Shown: positions 45,966 through 58,813 of the stretch, in pieces | Position numbering within the stretch: the stretch's first letter is position 1 | Layout of the letters: every line of letters begins with the position of its first letter | NCBI GenBank assembly: GCA_031291725.1 | Contig: JARLIM010000020.1 | Location: forward strand, 1 to 64,000 | Source of the DNA: Acetobacteraceae bacterium | Lineage (GTDB): Bacteria; Pseudomonadota; Alphaproteobacteria; Acetobacterales; Acetobacteraceae | Direction: 5' to 3' | DNA: 64,000 bases | Made by a program: the position numbers and the translations under genes | Notes under the pieces: model-generated | Told to the model about the DNA's origin: nothing | What the model saw: only the letters and a program-made list of their open reading frames with translations | The model's database searches: none

Positions 45966-46931
45966 TCAAACTCCAAGCTGGTGTGCCGCCAGTTCAGCGG
46001 CGAGATCCAAGGCCGCCAACAGGCTCGACGGATCCGCGATGCCCCGCCCCGCGATGTCGAACGCGGTGCCATGATCGGGTGAGGTGCGGATGATCGGCAG
46101 GCCGAGCGTGACATTCACCCCGCCATCCATATCCAGCGTCTTGATCGGGATCAGCACCTGATCGTGATACATCCCCATCGCCACATCGTAACCCTGCCGC
46201 GCACGCGGGGTGAACATGGTGTCGGCCGGAATCGGGCCGAGCACGGTGATCCCCTCATCGGCCAATGCCTGCATGGCGGGGCGGATGATGCGGATTTCCT
46301 CATCGCCCATCGCACCTTGCTCGCCCGCATGCGGGTTCAGGCCGGCAAAGGCGAGGCGCGGATGGGCAATGCCGAAATCGCGACGCAATGCCTCGGCGGT
46401 GATGCGGCTGGTTGCGATGATGATCTCGGTGGTCAGCGTGCGGATCGCCTCCTGCAACGAGACATGAATGGTGATCGGCACCACCCGCAGCATCGGCGAG
46501 GCCAGCATCATCACCGGCAAGGGCGTGTCGGTCAGGGCGGCGAGGAATTCGGTGTGGCCGGGATATTGGAATCCCGCGCCATACAGCGTTGCCTTGCTGA
46601 TCGGGTTCGTCACCACCGCCGCCGTCTCGCCGGCCTGCGTCAGCCGCGTGGCGCGCTCGATGGACGCCATCACCGCCTGTGCATTGGCCGAATTCGGCTG
46701 CCCCGCGATGGCGGGCATCGCGAGGCGGATCGGCAGCACCGGCAACGCGCGGGCGAACACCGCCACCGCATCGGCGGCATGGTCGACGATTTCGCATTGC
46801 GGGTAGAGCGCCGGATCGCCGAGCACCACAAAGGGATGACCGTTGCGACGGGCCTGCCAAGCGGCGCGGGTGATCTCAGGGCCAATTCCGGCCGGATCGC
46901 CCATGGTCAGGGCGAGAGGAGTGATGGTCAT
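45966..46931 (-). CDS. pdxA: 4-hydroxythreonine-4-phosphate dehydrogenase
   Basis: 321-aa NAD-dependent enzyme giving 3-amino-2-oxopropyl phosphate, the partner substrate of PdxJ. Motifs are [12 protein letters not shown], the metal-binding [26 protein letters not shown] and [16 protein letters not shown]. It forms a two-gene pdxA-pdxJ vitamin B6 operon. Confidence 0.96.
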   Translation of the reverse strand: MTITPLALTMGDPAGIGPEITRAAWQARRNGHPFVVLGDPALYPQCEIVDHAADAVAVFARALPVLPIRLAMPAIAGQPNSANAQAVMASIERATRLTQAGETAAVVTNPISKATLYGAGFQYPGHTEFLAALTDTPLPVMMLASPMLRVVPITIHVSLQEAIRTLTTEIIIATSRITAEALRRDFGIAHPRLAFAGLNPHAGEQGAMGDEEIRIIRPAMQALADEGITVLGPIPADTMFTPRARQGYDVAMGMYHDQVLIPIKTLDMDGGVNVTLGLPIIRTSPDHGTAFDIAGRGIADPSSLLAALDLAAELAAHQLGV

Positions 46932-46987
46932 GGGCGCATCCTAACCCAAAACCGTCACCGCAAGCGAAGCGCCCCACACATGCAAGC

Positions 46988-47782
46988 TCAGTTCCCGGCC
47001 AGGGTCGCCAGCGAGTTTCCGCGCGAACGGGCGGCAATGCGGTAGCCGATCTCGGCCATCTTTCCCAGCAGATCGCGACGCCACAGCGTGTGCGAGCTAT
47101 GTTCGAACACGATGTGCTTCGGCCACAACGACCGATCTGCGGAGGCGAAGAACGGCAGCAACGCTTCGTCCTCATAGCCTTCGATATCGATCTTCAGGCA
47201 ATCGATCCGCGTCACACCCGCCTCGGCCAGGATATTGACCAGCGGACGGATGCGCACTTCGATGCCCTTCTGGGTGTCCCGCAGCGTGGCCTGCCCGAAA
47301 TCCTGCGGGTCGGACAGCAGGGCGGTGCCCTCCTCCCCGCCAACAGCGGCCTGAAAGAGATCGAAATTCGAAATCCCGTTCAGTGTCTGGTTGAAGCGAA
47401 TCCGCTCGCACAGGCGCGGATTGGGCTCAACGGCCACCACTTTCGCGCCCAATCGCGCGGCGGCGAAGCTGAAGAAGCCCATATTGGCACCGATATCGAC
47501 AAAAATCGGGTCGGGCTTGGCCAGCACGCGGGTGATCCACCGCAACTCGGCCGCATTGAAATACTTCCCACACAGCGCCGCCATCCGGTCGGTGTGATTG
47601 TCTTTCGTCACGAAGCGGAAGCGATACCCGAAGAATGTCGAATCCAGATAGGCGGGATGTTCCGCCAAAAGCCGCTTGATCGCATAGCGACGCAGCTTGC
47701 TGTAGCCGAGGGGCGTTTCACTGAACAGCCGGATCAGGAACTTTGCACGATCACTCGGAAGGAAAGCTCCATACGGCTGCAT
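46988..47782 (-). CDS. FkbM-family methyltransferase
   Basis: 264-aa SAM-dependent methyltransferase of the FkbM type. SAM-binding motif DPIFVDIGANMGFFSFAAAR, then VVAVEPNPRLCERIRFN and RIDCLKIDIEGYEDEALLPF. FkbM enzymes often O-methylate sugars or polyketides; substrate unknown here. ATG 47782 with AAGGGG eight bases upstream (TTG 47788 possible). 56 bp upstream of pdxA. Confidence 0.88.
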   Translation of the reverse strand: MQPYGAFLPSDRAKFLIRLFSETPLGYSKLRRYAIKRLLAEHPAYLDSTFFGYRFRFVTKDNHTDRMAALCGKYFNAAELRWITRVLAKPDPIFVDIGANMGFFSFAAARLGAKVVAVEPNPRLCERIRFNQTLNGISNFDLFQAAVGGEEGTALLSDPQDFGQATLRDTQKGIEVRIRPLVNILAEAGVTRIDCLKIDIEGYEDEALLPFFASADRSLWPKHIVFEHSSHTLWRRDLLGKMAEIGYRIAARSRGNSLATLAGN

Positions 47783-47816
47783 TATCAAAACCCCTTAAAG
47801 ATAAATGCAACATCGG

Positions 47817-47855
47817 AAAAAAAATTGTCCGGGGCAAGTACTTATGCCCCGGACA
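47817..47855 (-). terminator. Intrinsic terminator after lpdA
   Basis: Stem TGTCCGGGGCA/TGCCCCGGACA with an 8-nt loop; on the minus strand it is followed by a run of eight T's (after AA). It ends the mdh-suc-lpd transcript shortly after the lpdA stop. Confidence 0.92.
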
Positions 47856-47867
47856 CAGCAGTCGACG

Positions 47868-49259
47868 TCAAATATGCAGCGCGCGGCCATCCACGGCCAA
47901 CGCCGCTTCCTTGACCACCTCAGACAGCGTGGGATGTGCGTGGCAGATGCGGGCGACGTCTTCGGAGGACGCGCCGAATTCCATCGCCGTTGCCACTTCG
48001 GCGATCAGCGTGCCGGCGTCCGGCCCCAAAATGTGGCAGCCGAGCAGCTTGTCGGTGCGCTTATCGGCCAGGATCTTCACGAACCCGTCCGTCATGCCCA
48101 TCGCGCGCGCACGGCCATTGGCCAGGAATGGGAACTTGCCAACGGCATAGGCCACGCCCTCGGCCTTCAGCTCTTCCTCGGTCTTGCCGACGGAGGCCAC
48201 TTCCGGCCAGGTGTAGATCACACCCGGAATGACGCCGTAATTCACATGGCCATGCTGACCGGCCAATTGCTCGGCCAGCGCCACGCCCTCGTCTTCCGCC
48301 TTATGCGCCAGCATCGGCCCGGCGATGACGTCGCCAATGGCGTAGATGCCGGCAATGTTGGTGGCGAAATGGCCGTTGGTGACAACGCGACCGCGTGCAT
48401 CGGTTTCAACGCCGATGGCGGCCAGACCCAGATTTTCGGTGTAAGCACGGCGGCCAATGGCCAGCAGCACGACATCGGCGGTGATCGTCTCCACGTCGCC
48501 CCCCTTGGCGGGCTCCACGGTCAGCGCCACGCCCGCATCGGTCTTGGCAGCGCCCGTCACTTTTTGGCCGAGCTTGAAGCTGAAGCCCTGCTTTTCCAAC
48601 ACGCGCTGGAACTGCTTGGCCACTTCCAGGTCATTGCCCGGAATGATGCGGTCGAGGAATTCGATCACCGTCACCTTCGCCCCCAGACGCCCCCAGACCG
48701 ACCCCAGTTCCAGGCCGATCACGCCGCCACCGATCACCACCAGATGCTCGGGAACCTTGGTCAGTTCGAGCGCGCCGGTGGAGGTGACGATGGTGGTCTC
48801 GTCCACGTCTACGCCCGGCAGCGGCATCGATTCGGAGCCGGTGGCGATGACGATGTTGCGGGCCAGATACTCCGTGCCATCCACCGAGACCTTGCCCGGT
48901 GCGGTGATCACGCCGGTGCCCTTGAGCCATGTCACCTTGTTCTTCTTGAACAGGAATTCCACGCCCTTGGTGTTCGCGCCCACCACGTCCGATTTGCGCG
49001 CCTGCATGCGGGCGATGTCGAGCTTCACCTCGCCCACCATCACGCCGTGATCGGCCAGATGATGCTTGGCATCCTCATAGCTTTCGGACGAGACCAGCAG
49101 CGCCTTGGAGGGGATGCAGCCGACATTGAGGCAGGTGCCGCCAAGGGTGGCGCGCTTCTCGACGCAGGCCACTTTCATGCCAAGCTGGGCCGCACGGATG
49201 GCGCACACATAGCCGCCAGGGCCGGAGCCGATGACGATGAGATCGAATTGGTCAGCCAT
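47868..49259 (-). CDS. lpdA: Dihydrolipoyl dehydrogenase (E3)
   Basis: 463-aa FAD disulfide oxidoreductase that reoxidises the lipoyl arm of the 2-oxoglutarate dehydrogenase complex. FAD motif [12 protein letters not shown], redox pair C43/C48 ([13 protein letters not shown]), NAD-binding [19 protein letters not shown], and the C-terminal His-Glu pair in [14 protein letters not shown]. Downstream of sucB. Confidence 0.97.
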   Translation of the reverse strand: MADQFDLIVIGSGPGGYVCAIRAAQLGMKVACVEKRATLGGTCLNVGCIPSKALLVSSESYEDAKHHLADHGVMVGEVKLDIARMQARKSDVVGANTKGVEFLFKKNKVTWLKGTGVITAPGKVSVDGTEYLARNIVIATGSESMPLPGVDVDETTIVTSTGALELTKVPEHLVVIGGGVIGLELGSVWGRLGAKVTVIEFLDRIIPGNDLEVAKQFQRVLEKQGFSFKLGQKVTGAAKTDAGVALTVEPAKGGDVETITADVVLLAIGRRAYTENLGLAAIGVETDARGRVVTNGHFATNIAGIYAIGDVIAGPMLAHKAEDEGVALAEQLAGQHGHVNYGVIPGVIYTWPEVASVGKTEEELKAEGVAYAVGKFPFLANGRARAMGMTDGFVKILADKRTDKLLGCHILGPDAGTLIAEVATAMEFGASSEDVARICHAHPTLSEVVKEAALAVDGRALHI

Positions 49260-49286
49260 GGGGGGTGGCTCCTTTCAGATAAACAT

Positions 49287-49379
49287 CGTCATTGCGAGGA
49301 GTGACACGACGAAGCAATCCATCGAGACCCGGCTCTCGGTTCGATGAATGGCCTCGTCACTGCGTTCCTCGCAATGACG
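49287..49379. repeat. GTCATTGCG-type dispersed palindrome (full copy)
   Basis: Perfect 14-bp outer arms CGTCATTGCGAGGA/TCCTCGCAATGACG enclose an imperfectly self-complementary interior that includes CGACGAAGCAATCC. About 93 bp, in the lpdA-sucB gap. This is the classic dispersed palindrome found in many alphaproteobacteria. Confidence 0.85.
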
Positions 49380-49391
49380 GTGAACGAGCGA

Positions 49392-50621
49392 TTACAGATC
49401 CAGCAGCAGACGGCGCGGATCTTCGATGTTTTCCTTCACGCGCACCAGGAACGTCACCGCTTCCTTGCCGTCGATGATGCGATGGTCATAGGACAGCGCC
49501 AGATACATCATCGGGCGAATTTCCACCTTGCCGCCGACGGCAATCGGGCGGTCCTGGATTTTGTGCATGCCCAGGATGGCCGATTGCGGCGCGTTCAGGA
49601 TCGGGGTGCTCATCAGCGAGCCATACACACCACCATTGGTGATGGTGAAGGTGCCGCCGGAGAGTTCCTCGATCTTCAACTGACCGTCCCGCGCGCGGCG
49701 GCCGAAATCGCCGATGGCCTTCTCGATGCCCGCAAAACTCAGCGAGTCAGCATGGCGCACCACCGGCACAACCAGACCGTTGGCACCGCCAACCGCGATG
49801 CCCATGTGGACATGGTTGCGATAGACGATGTCGTCACCGTCAATCTCGGCGTTCACCGCCGGGAGTTCCTTCAGGGCGGCCACGCAGGCGCGCACGAAGA
49901 AGCTCATGAAGCCGAGACGCACACCCTTGTGCTTCTTCTCGAAGGCGTCCTTGTATTCGGCGCGCAGTGCCATCGCCGCCGACATGTCCACCTCGTTGAA
50001 GGTGGTCAGCATCGCGGCCGTGTTCTGGGCTTCCTTCAGACGCGAGGCGATGGTCTTGCGCAGGCGGGTCATCTTGACGCGCTCCTCGCCTTCTTCCAGC
50101 GCGCTCGGTGCCTTCGGTGCGGCAGGGGCAGCGGCGGGGGCGGCAGCCGGGCGGGCGAGGAAATCGAGCACGTCGCCCTTGGTCACGCGGCCATCCTTGC
50201 CGGTGCCGCTGGAGAGCGCCGCGGCGGGCACGTTGTTGTCGGCCATCATCTTGGCAGCGGCCGGAAGCGGGGCATGCACCGTCTCGCTCGGGCCTGCGGC
50301 CGGACGGGCGACCGGGCCGGTGGCGGTCGGCGGCGGGTTCACGCCGGGGGCCGGGTTGGCGGCCGGGTGTGCCACCGAACGGCCGCCTTCTCCGAGCACG
50401 CAGAGCAACGCGCCGACTTCAACTTCCGACCCTTCCGGTGCCACGATCTCGGACAGCGTGCCCGATGCGCTGGCGTTGACTTCAACCGTCACCTTATCGG
50501 TTTCGAGTTCCACCAACGCCTCATCGGCGGCCACGGCATCGCCGACCTTTTTCAGCCAGCGCGCAACGGTTGCGGTCGAGACGCTTTCGCCCAGTGTGGG
50601 CACCTTGATTTCGGTCGCCAT
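49392..50621 (-). CDS. sucB: 2-oxoglutarate dehydrogenase E2 (dihydrolipoyl succinyltransferase)
   Basis: 409-aa core enzyme. One lipoyl domain with lipoylated Lys43 ([13 protein letters not shown]), a Pro/Ala linker, the E3/E1-binding domain ([21 protein letters not shown]) and the catalytic domain ending in [20 protein letters not shown] with its catalytic His. It follows sucA by 66 bp. Confidence 0.97.
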   Translation of the reverse strand: MATEIKVPTLGESVSTATVARWLKKVGDAVAADEALVELETDKVTVEVNASASGTLSEIVAPEGSEVEVGALLCVLGEGGRSVAHPAANPAPGVNPPPTATGPVARPAAGPSETVHAPLPAAAKMMADNNVPAAALSSGTGKDGRVTKGDVLDFLARPAAAPAAAPAAPKAPSALEEGEERVKMTRLRKTIASRLKEAQNTAAMLTTFNEVDMSAAMALRAEYKDAFEKKHKGVRLGFMSFFVRACVAALKELPAVNAEIDGDDIVYRNHVHMGIAVGGANGLVVPVVRHADSLSFAGIEKAIGDFGRRARDGQLKIEELSGGTFTITNGGVYGSLMSTPILNAPQSAILGMHKIQDRPIAVGGKVEIRPMMYLALSYDHRIIDGKEAVTFLVRVKENIEDPRRLLLDL

Positions 50622-50687
50622 GACGTATCCAGTTCAATCTTCCGTGGGGGGTCCGGCGGAGCATCGCCCCGCCGGCAGAGATTTGGG

Positions 50688-53582
50688 TTAGAGGCTCAAA
50701 GCCTCGTTCACGAGGGCCGCCTGCTCGGTTGCGTGGGTGCGTGCCAAGCCGGTTGCCGGGCTGGCTGCCGCCGCACGGCCGACGAAACGCGGACGACGGT
50801 TGGAGCCAAGTTCGGCCAGCACGGCCTCGATCTTGCGATCGACGAAATTCCAGGCACCCATATTCTCGGGCTCTTCCTGGCACCAGACCACTTCCGCATT
50901 CGGGTAATGCGCCAATTCCTGCGGCAGCGAGACGATCGGGAACGGATAGAGCTGCTCGACACGCACGATGGCGATGTTGTCGACACCGCGTTTGCGGCGT
51001 TCTTCCAGCAGATCGTAATACACCTTGCCGGTGCACAGCACGACGCGCTTGACCTCGGTGCCGGTCTTGAGCGAGTCGACTTCGCCGATCACCGTCTTGA
51101 AGCTGGACCCGGTGGTGAAATCCGCCAACGGCGAGACCGCCAGCTTGTGACGCAGCAGGCTCTTGGGGGTCATCAAAATCAGCGGCTTGCGGAAATTCCG
51201 CTTCAGCTGACGGCGCAGCGCGTGGAAATAATTGGCCGGCGTGGTCAGGTTGCCAACCTGCATGTTCCGCTCGGCGCAGAGTTGCAGATAGCGTTCCAGA
51301 CGGGCCGAGGAATGCTCCGGGCCCTGGCCTTCATAGCCATGCGGCAGCAGCATCACCAGACCGGTCATCCGCAGCCACTTCGTCTCACCCGAGGCGATGA
51401 ACTGATCGATGATCACCTGCGCGCCGTTGGCGAAGTCGCCGAACTGGCCTTCCCACAGCACCAGCGTCTTCGGGTCGGCCAGCGAGTAGCCATATTCGAA
51501 GCCGAGCACGCCGAATTCCGACAGCAAGGAGTTGAAGACCTCAATCTTCGCCTGACCGTCTTCGATGTTGTTCAGTGGGGTGTAGTTGTTCTGATTGAGC
51601 TGATCGGTCAGCACCGCATGACGTTGCGAGAAGGTGCCGCGCTGGCAATCTTCACCGGACAGACGCACGCGATGGCCTTCGAGCAGCAACGAGCCATAGG
51701 CCAGCGCCTCACCCGTTGCCCAATCGATACCATCGCCAGTCTCAATGGCCGTCTTCTTGGCATCGAGCTGGCGGGCGATCTTCGGGTTGACGTTGAAATC
51801 GCCCGGCACCTTGCTGATCGCCGCGCCAATCTTCTGGAGCACATCGAGCGGGACATGCGTCGGCTCGTTGGTCCATTCCGCTTCGCTGTCCGGAATGGTC
51901 AGCCCGGCCCAATGGCCTTCGAACCAATCGGCCTTGTTCGGCTTGTATTGCTTGGAGGCCTCGTAGGCGGCTTCCATCTTGCCGTTCAGCTCATCCCACA
52001 TCGCCTGCGCCTCGGCAGCATTCAGCACGCCCTCGGCGATCAACTGGTCGGCATATTTGGTGCGCGTGGTCTTCAGATCGCGGATGGCCTTGTACATCAG
52101 CGGCTGGGTGAAGGCGGGCTCGTCCGTCTCGTTGTGGCCGTGGCGGCGATAGCAGACGATGTCGAGCACGATATCGGTGGCGAATTCCTGACGGAACTCG
52201 GCAGCGAATTGCGAGCACCACACCACCGCTTCGGGGTTGTCGCCATTGACGTGCAGGATTGGCGCCTGGATCGATTTCGCCACGTCGGTGCAATACAGGC
52301 CGGAATAGGCATGCACCGGCACCGTGGTGAAGCCAATCTGGTTGTTGGTCACCACATGAATGGTGCCGCCGGTGCGGTAGCCGATCAGCTGGCTCATCGC
52401 GAGGGTTTCGTACACCAGCCCCTGGCCGGCGAACGCCGCGTCGCCATGCAGCACGATGCCCATCACCGAATGACGGCCATGCGTGTCACCCGACATATCC
52501 TGACGCGCGCGCACCTTGCCGACGACGACCGGATCGACCGCTTCCAGATGCGACGGGTTGGGCTGCAACGAAAGATGGACCTGGCGGCCGGCGATTTCCA
52601 CGTCGGTCGAGGTGCCGAGATGGTATTTCACGTCGCCCGAACCCTGCACATCGTCCGGCTTGAACGAGTTGCCGCCGAATTCGCTGAACAGCTGGGTGTA
52701 GGGCTTCTTGACCACGTTGACGAGGGTGTTCAAGCGGCCGCGATGCGACATGCCAATGGCGATCTCGTTCACGCCCGCCTTGGCGGCGACTTCGATGATC
52801 GTCTGCACAGCCGGAATGGTGCTCTCGCCGCCTTCCAGGCCGAAGCGCTTGGTGCCGACGAAGCGCTTCTGACAGAACACTTCCAGGCCTTCGGCCTCGG
52901 TCAGCTCGCGCAGGATTTTCTTCTTCGCATCGCCATCAAAGGCCGTCGCCCAAGGCGCACCCTCAACGCGGCGTTGAATCCAGGATTTCTGCTCCGGATC
53001 CTGAATATGCATGAATTCCACGCCAATCGGCCCGCAATAGGTGCGGCGCAGCGTCTGCAAAATCTGGCGTGGGGTGGCGGTCTCGAAGCCGAGGACGTGA
53101 TCGATGAAGATCGGCCGGTCCATGTCGGCAGCGGTAAAGCCATAGGTGGCGGGGTCGAGTTCCGGGTGGGCCTTGGGCACCTGCAACCCGAGCGGATCGA
53201 GCTGGGCTTCCAAATGGCCGCGCACGCGATAGGTGCGGATCATCATCAGGGCGCGCAGGCTGTCCTTGGTCGCCGCGCGAATATCGGCGGGGCTGGGACC
53301 AGCGACAACCGGGGCGGGCTTGGCGTCCTTCGCCCCCTTGGCATCCTTGCCGGCGGCAGGCTTGGCCGGTTCCGGCTCGGAGACATCGAAGCGGCGCGGG
53401 GCCCAGGAAGCGCCCGCACTGTCTTCCAACACCGCGCGTGCATCATCGCCCAGTGCGGAGAAAAGGTCGGCAAAGCTTGCTTCAACACTGTCGGGTTGCG
53501 CGACCCAACGGGCATACAGATCAGCCAGATAGGCCAAGTTCGCGCCGTTGAATGCAGTTGCGATAATGTCAACACCGGCCAT
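50688..53582 (-). CDS. sucA: 2-oxoglutarate dehydrogenase E1
   Basis: 964-aa ThDP-dependent decarboxylase of the TCA cycle. N-terminal binding segment ANLAYLADLYARWVAQPDSV, then IGMSHRGRLNTLVNVV, ThDP/Mg motif GDAAFAGQGLVYET, and the C-terminal VVWCQEEPENMGAW. A 147-bp spacer with a hairpin separates it from sucD. Confidence 0.98.
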   Translation of the reverse strand: MAGVDIIATAFNGANLAYLADLYARWVAQPDSVEASFADLFSALGDDARAVLEDSAGASWAPRRFDVSEPEPAKPAAGKDAKGAKDAKPAPVVAGPSPADIRAATKDSLRALMMIRTYRVRGHLEAQLDPLGLQVPKAHPELDPATYGFTAADMDRPIFIDHVLGFETATPRQILQTLRRTYCGPIGVEFMHIQDPEQKSWIQRRVEGAPWATAFDGDAKKKILRELTEAEGLEVFCQKRFVGTKRFGLEGGESTIPAVQTIIEVAAKAGVNEIAIGMSHRGRLNTLVNVVKKPYTQLFSEFGGNSFKPDDVQGSGDVKYHLGTSTDVEIAGRQVHLSLQPNPSHLEAVDPVVVGKVRARQDMSGDTHGRHSVMGIVLHGDAAFAGQGLVYETLAMSQLIGYRTGGTIHVVTNNQIGFTTVPVHAYSGLYCTDVAKSIQAPILHVNGDNPEAVVWCSQFAAEFRQEFATDIVLDIVCYRRHGHNETDEPAFTQPLMYKAIRDLKTTRTKYADQLIAEGVLNAAEAQAMWDELNGKMEAAYEASKQYKPNKADWFEGHWAGLTIPDSEAEWTNEPTHVPLDVLQKIGAAISKVPGDFNVNPKIARQLDAKKTAIETGDGIDWATGEALAYGSLLLEGHRVRLSGEDCQRGTFSQRHAVLTDQLNQNNYTPLNNIEDGQAKIEVFNSLLSEFGVLGFEYGYSLADPKTLVLWEGQFGDFANGAQVIIDQFIASGETKWLRMTGLVMLLPHGYEGQGPEHSSARLERYLQLCAERNMQVGNLTTPANYFHALRRQLKRNFRKPLILMTPKSLLRHKLAVSPLADFTTGSSFKTVIGEVDSLKTGTEVKRVVLCTGKVYYDLLEERRKRGVDNIAIVRVEQLYPFPIVSLPQELAHYPNAEVVWCQEEPENMGAWNFVDRKIEAVLAELGSNRRPRFVGRAAAASPATGLARTHATEQAALVNEALSL

Positions 53583-53684
53583 GTAACGCTTCCCTCATGC
53601 GGAGTGGCGCAGGCTCCTGCCCGCGCGCGGCGGTTCTATACTCTAATTTAGTATCGCGACCCGTTCAGTGGTAGGATCGCTGGC

Positions 53685-53718
53685 CTGCTCCCGCCGCATA
53701 GAGCGGCGACGGGAGCAG
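53685..53718. terminator. Hairpin between sucD and sucA
   Basis: CTGCTCCCG/CGGGAGCAG (9 bp) with an inner CCGC/GCGG pairing and a small bulge, 11 bp after sucD. No U-run follows, so it may tune or stabilise the mRNA between the succinyl-CoA ligase and dehydrogenase genes rather than end it. Confidence 0.5.
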
Positions 53719-53729
53719 TTCCAGAGGGA

Positions 53730-54605
53730 TTAGCCCCGAATCGCCTTGATCATCGTCGAGCCCAGCGCGGCCGGGCTGTCAGCGACATGGATGCCGGCGA
53801 GGCGCATGGCTTCGAACTTGGCTTCCGCCGTATCCTTGCCACCCGAGATCACCGCACCGGCATGGCCCATGCGACGGCCCGGAGGGGCGGTGGCACCGGC
53901 GATGAAGCCGACAACCGGCTTCTTCGTGCCGGAGGCCTTGATGAACTCCGCCGCGTCGATCTCCGACTGGCCGCCGATTTCACCGATCATGATGATCATC
54001 TCGGTCTCGACGTCGGCGAGGAACATCTCCAGCACTTCGATAAAGTCGGTGCCCTTGACCGGGTCGCCGCCGATACCGACGCAGGTGGACTGGCCCAGAC
54101 CGGCGGCCGTGGTCTGTGCCACCGCCTCATAGGTCAGCGTGCCGGAACGCGAGACGATGCCCACCTTGCCGCGACGATGGATGTGGCCCGGCATGATGCC
54201 GATCTTGCAGGCATCCGGCGTGATCACGCCCGGGCAGTTCGGCCCGATCAGGCGCGACTTGCTGCCGGACAGCGCCCGCTTCACCCGCACCATGTCGAGC
54301 ACCGGAATGCCCTCGGTGATGCACACGATCAGCGGCAATTCGGCGTCGATGGCCTCAAGAATGGCATCGGCGGCAAACGGCGGCGGCACGTAGATCGCGG
54401 TGGCATTGGCCCCCGTTGCGTGCACGCAATCGGCGACGGTGTCGAACACCGGCAGGTTCAGATGGGTCGAGCCACCCTTGCCCGGTGTGACGCCGCCGAC
54501 AACCTTGGTGCCGTAGGCAATCGCCTGCTCGGAGTGGAACGTGCCCTGAGCGCCGGTGAAACCCTGCGTCAGAACCTTGGTGTTGTGGTCAACGAGAACG
54601 GCCAT
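53730..54605 (-). CDS. sucD: Succinyl-CoA ligase alpha subunit
   Basis: 291-aa CoA-binding subunit, phosphorylated on the active-site His in [18 protein letters not shown]. Also [19 protein letters not shown], and [13 protein letters not shown]. Start follows the sucC stop with almost no gap. Confidence 0.97.
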   Translation of the reverse strand: MAVLVDHNTKVLTQGFTGAQGTFHSEQAIAYGTKVVGGVTPGKGGSTHLNLPVFDTVADCVHATGANATAIYVPPPFAADAILEAIDAELPLIVCITEGIPVLDMVRVKRALSGSKSRLIGPNCPGVITPDACKIGIMPGHIHRRGKVGIVSRSGTLTYEAVAQTTAAGLGQSTCVGIGGDPVKGTDFIEVLEMFLADVETEMIIMIGEIGGQSEIDAAEFIKASGTKKPVVGFIAGATAPPGRRMGHAGAVISGGKDTAEAKFEAMRLAGIHVADSPAALGSTMIKAIRG

Positions 54606-54606
54606 G

Positions 54607-55803
<1,197 letters not shown>

Positions 55804-55806
55804 GGA

Positions 55807-57226
<1,420 letters not shown>

Positions 57227-58813
57227 ATGCACACCGATGCACCGAACGGAAATGCTGTCATCTGGCTGCTCGACCGCCATCTGGCCGATGGGCGCGGCGC
57301 GCATCCTGCGTTCATCGATCCGCATCGCAGCCTGACCTATCAGGGCCTCGCCGACGCATCCGCCCGTTTTGCCGGCGCATTGACGCAGGCCGGAATCGGG
57401 CGGGAGCGGCGGATGATGATGATCCTGCACGACACCATCGATTTCCCGACCGCCTTTCTGGGGGCCATTCGGGCCGGCGTCACCCCGGTGCCGATCAACA
57501 CGCTGCTCGCCGCCGAGCAGGTGGCCTATATGTTGGAAGACAGCCGCGCCGAGGCGTTGTGCATCTCCCGCGCCTGCCTCGCCAGCTTCGGCAAGGTCGT
57601 CGCCGCCGCCCAACATCTGCGCCTGATTTTGGTGTCCGAAGCCGATGGCACGCCCGCGCAAGACCCGCCCAAAGGCGCGCTGGATTTCGCCAGTTTCCTG
57701 GCCAATGGCCAGCCCGCGCCCACGCCAGTGCAAGCAAGCCCCGACGATGTGGCGTTCTGGCTGTATTCCTCGGGCTCCACCGGTGCTCCGAAGGGCGTCA
57801 AGCACGTCCATTCCGCCTTGCAGGCCACGGCTGAAACCTATGCGGCCCAGGTGCTCGGCATTCGGTCGGACGATGTGATCTTCTCAGCGGCGAAGATGTT
57901 CTTCGCCTATGGGCTGGGCAATGCGATCACCTTCCCGCTCTCGGTCGGCGCCACCACGGTGCTGCTGCCGGATCGGCCGACGCCTGATTCGGTGATGGCC
58001 ATCATGCGCGCGCAGAACCCGACGATTTTCTGCGGCGTGCCGACCCTCTATGCCGCCCTGCTCTCCCATGCCGCCCTCGATCACGGCGCCGGCTCGAACC
58101 GGCTGCGCGTGTGCATCTCGGCCGGTGAGGCGCTGCCGGAACAGGTGGGCAAGCGCTGGTCGCAGAAGGTGGGGGCCGAGATTCTCGACGGCATCGGCAG
58201 CACCGAGATGCTGCATATCTTCCTCTCCAACCAGCCCAACAAGCTGAAATACGGCACCAGCGGCGTGGCCGTGCCGGGCTATGATCTGCACATCGTCGAT
58301 GAGCATGATCACGAAGTGCATCCGGGCGAGATCGGCGAATTGCTGGTGCGCGGGCCGTCTGCCGCCGAGGGCTATTGGAACCAACGCGCCCGCTCGCGCC
58401 GCACCTTCCAGGGCGAATGGACGCGCACCGGCGATAAATATGTGCAAATCGCCGATGGCTTCTATCAATACCAAGGCCGCGCGGACGACATGTTCAAGGT
58501 CAGTGGCATCTGGGTCTCGCCCTTCGAGGTCGAAGCCGCGTTGATCGCGCATCCCGCCGTGCAGGAAGCCGCCGTCATCGGGCGCGAGGATGCCGAGGGA
58601 CTGCTCAAACCGATGGCCTTCATTGTGCTCAAGCCGGACGAGCATATGGACGACGCCTTGCTCGCCGCCCTCAAGGCGCAGGTGAAGGACAATGTCGGCG
58701 CCTGGAAATATCCGCGCTGGCTGCAAGTGGTGGACGAATTGCCGAAGACCGCGACGGGAAAGATCCAGCGGTTCAAGCTGCGGGAGCAGGTGGGGCATGG
58801 CGCGGCAGAGTAG
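57227..58813 (+). CDS. Benzoate-CoA ligase
   Basis: 528-aa acyl-adenylate-forming enzyme activating benzoate to benzoyl-CoA with ATP. P-loop YSSGSTGAPKGVKHVH, substrate region AAKMFFAYGLGNAITFPLSV, A5 motif GIGSTEMLHIFLSN, A7/A8 TGDKYVQIADG and YQGRADDMFKVSG, and the C-terminal Lys in LPKTATGKIQRFKLR. First gene of the box operon; GAGGGGAG precedes the ATG. Confidence 0.95.
   Translation: MHTDAPNGNAVIWLLDRHLADGRGAHPAFIDPHRSLTYQGLADASARFAGALTQAGIGRERRMMMILHDTIDFPTAFLGAIRAGVTPVPINTLLAAEQVAYMLEDSRAEALCISRACLASFGKVVAAAQHLRLILVSEADGTPAQDPPKGALDFASFLANGQPAPTPVQASPDDVAFWLYSSGSTGAPKGVKHVHSALQATAETYAAQVLGIRSDDVIFSAAKMFFAYGLGNAITFPLSVGATTVLLPDRPTPDSVMAIMRAQNPTIFCGVPTLYAALLSHAALDHGAGSNRLRVCISAGEALPEQVGKRWSQKVGAEILDGIGSTEMLHIFLSNQPNKLKYGTSGVAVPGYDLHIVDEHDHEVHPGEIGELLVRGPSAAEGYWNQRARSRRTFQGEWTRTGDKYVQIADGFYQYQGRADDMFKVSGIWVSPFEVEAALIAHPAVQEAAVIGREDAEGLLKPMAFIVLKPDEHMDDALLAALKAQVKDNVGAWKYPRWLQVVDELPKTATGKIQRFKLREQVGHGAAE

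Noticed and set aside
49344..53651. 1435-codon plus-strand open frame across sucB and sucA
   Set aside because: Exceptionally long, but fully antisense to two clear TCA enzymes. Composition is that of a reverse-complement shadow, and no domain is recognisable.
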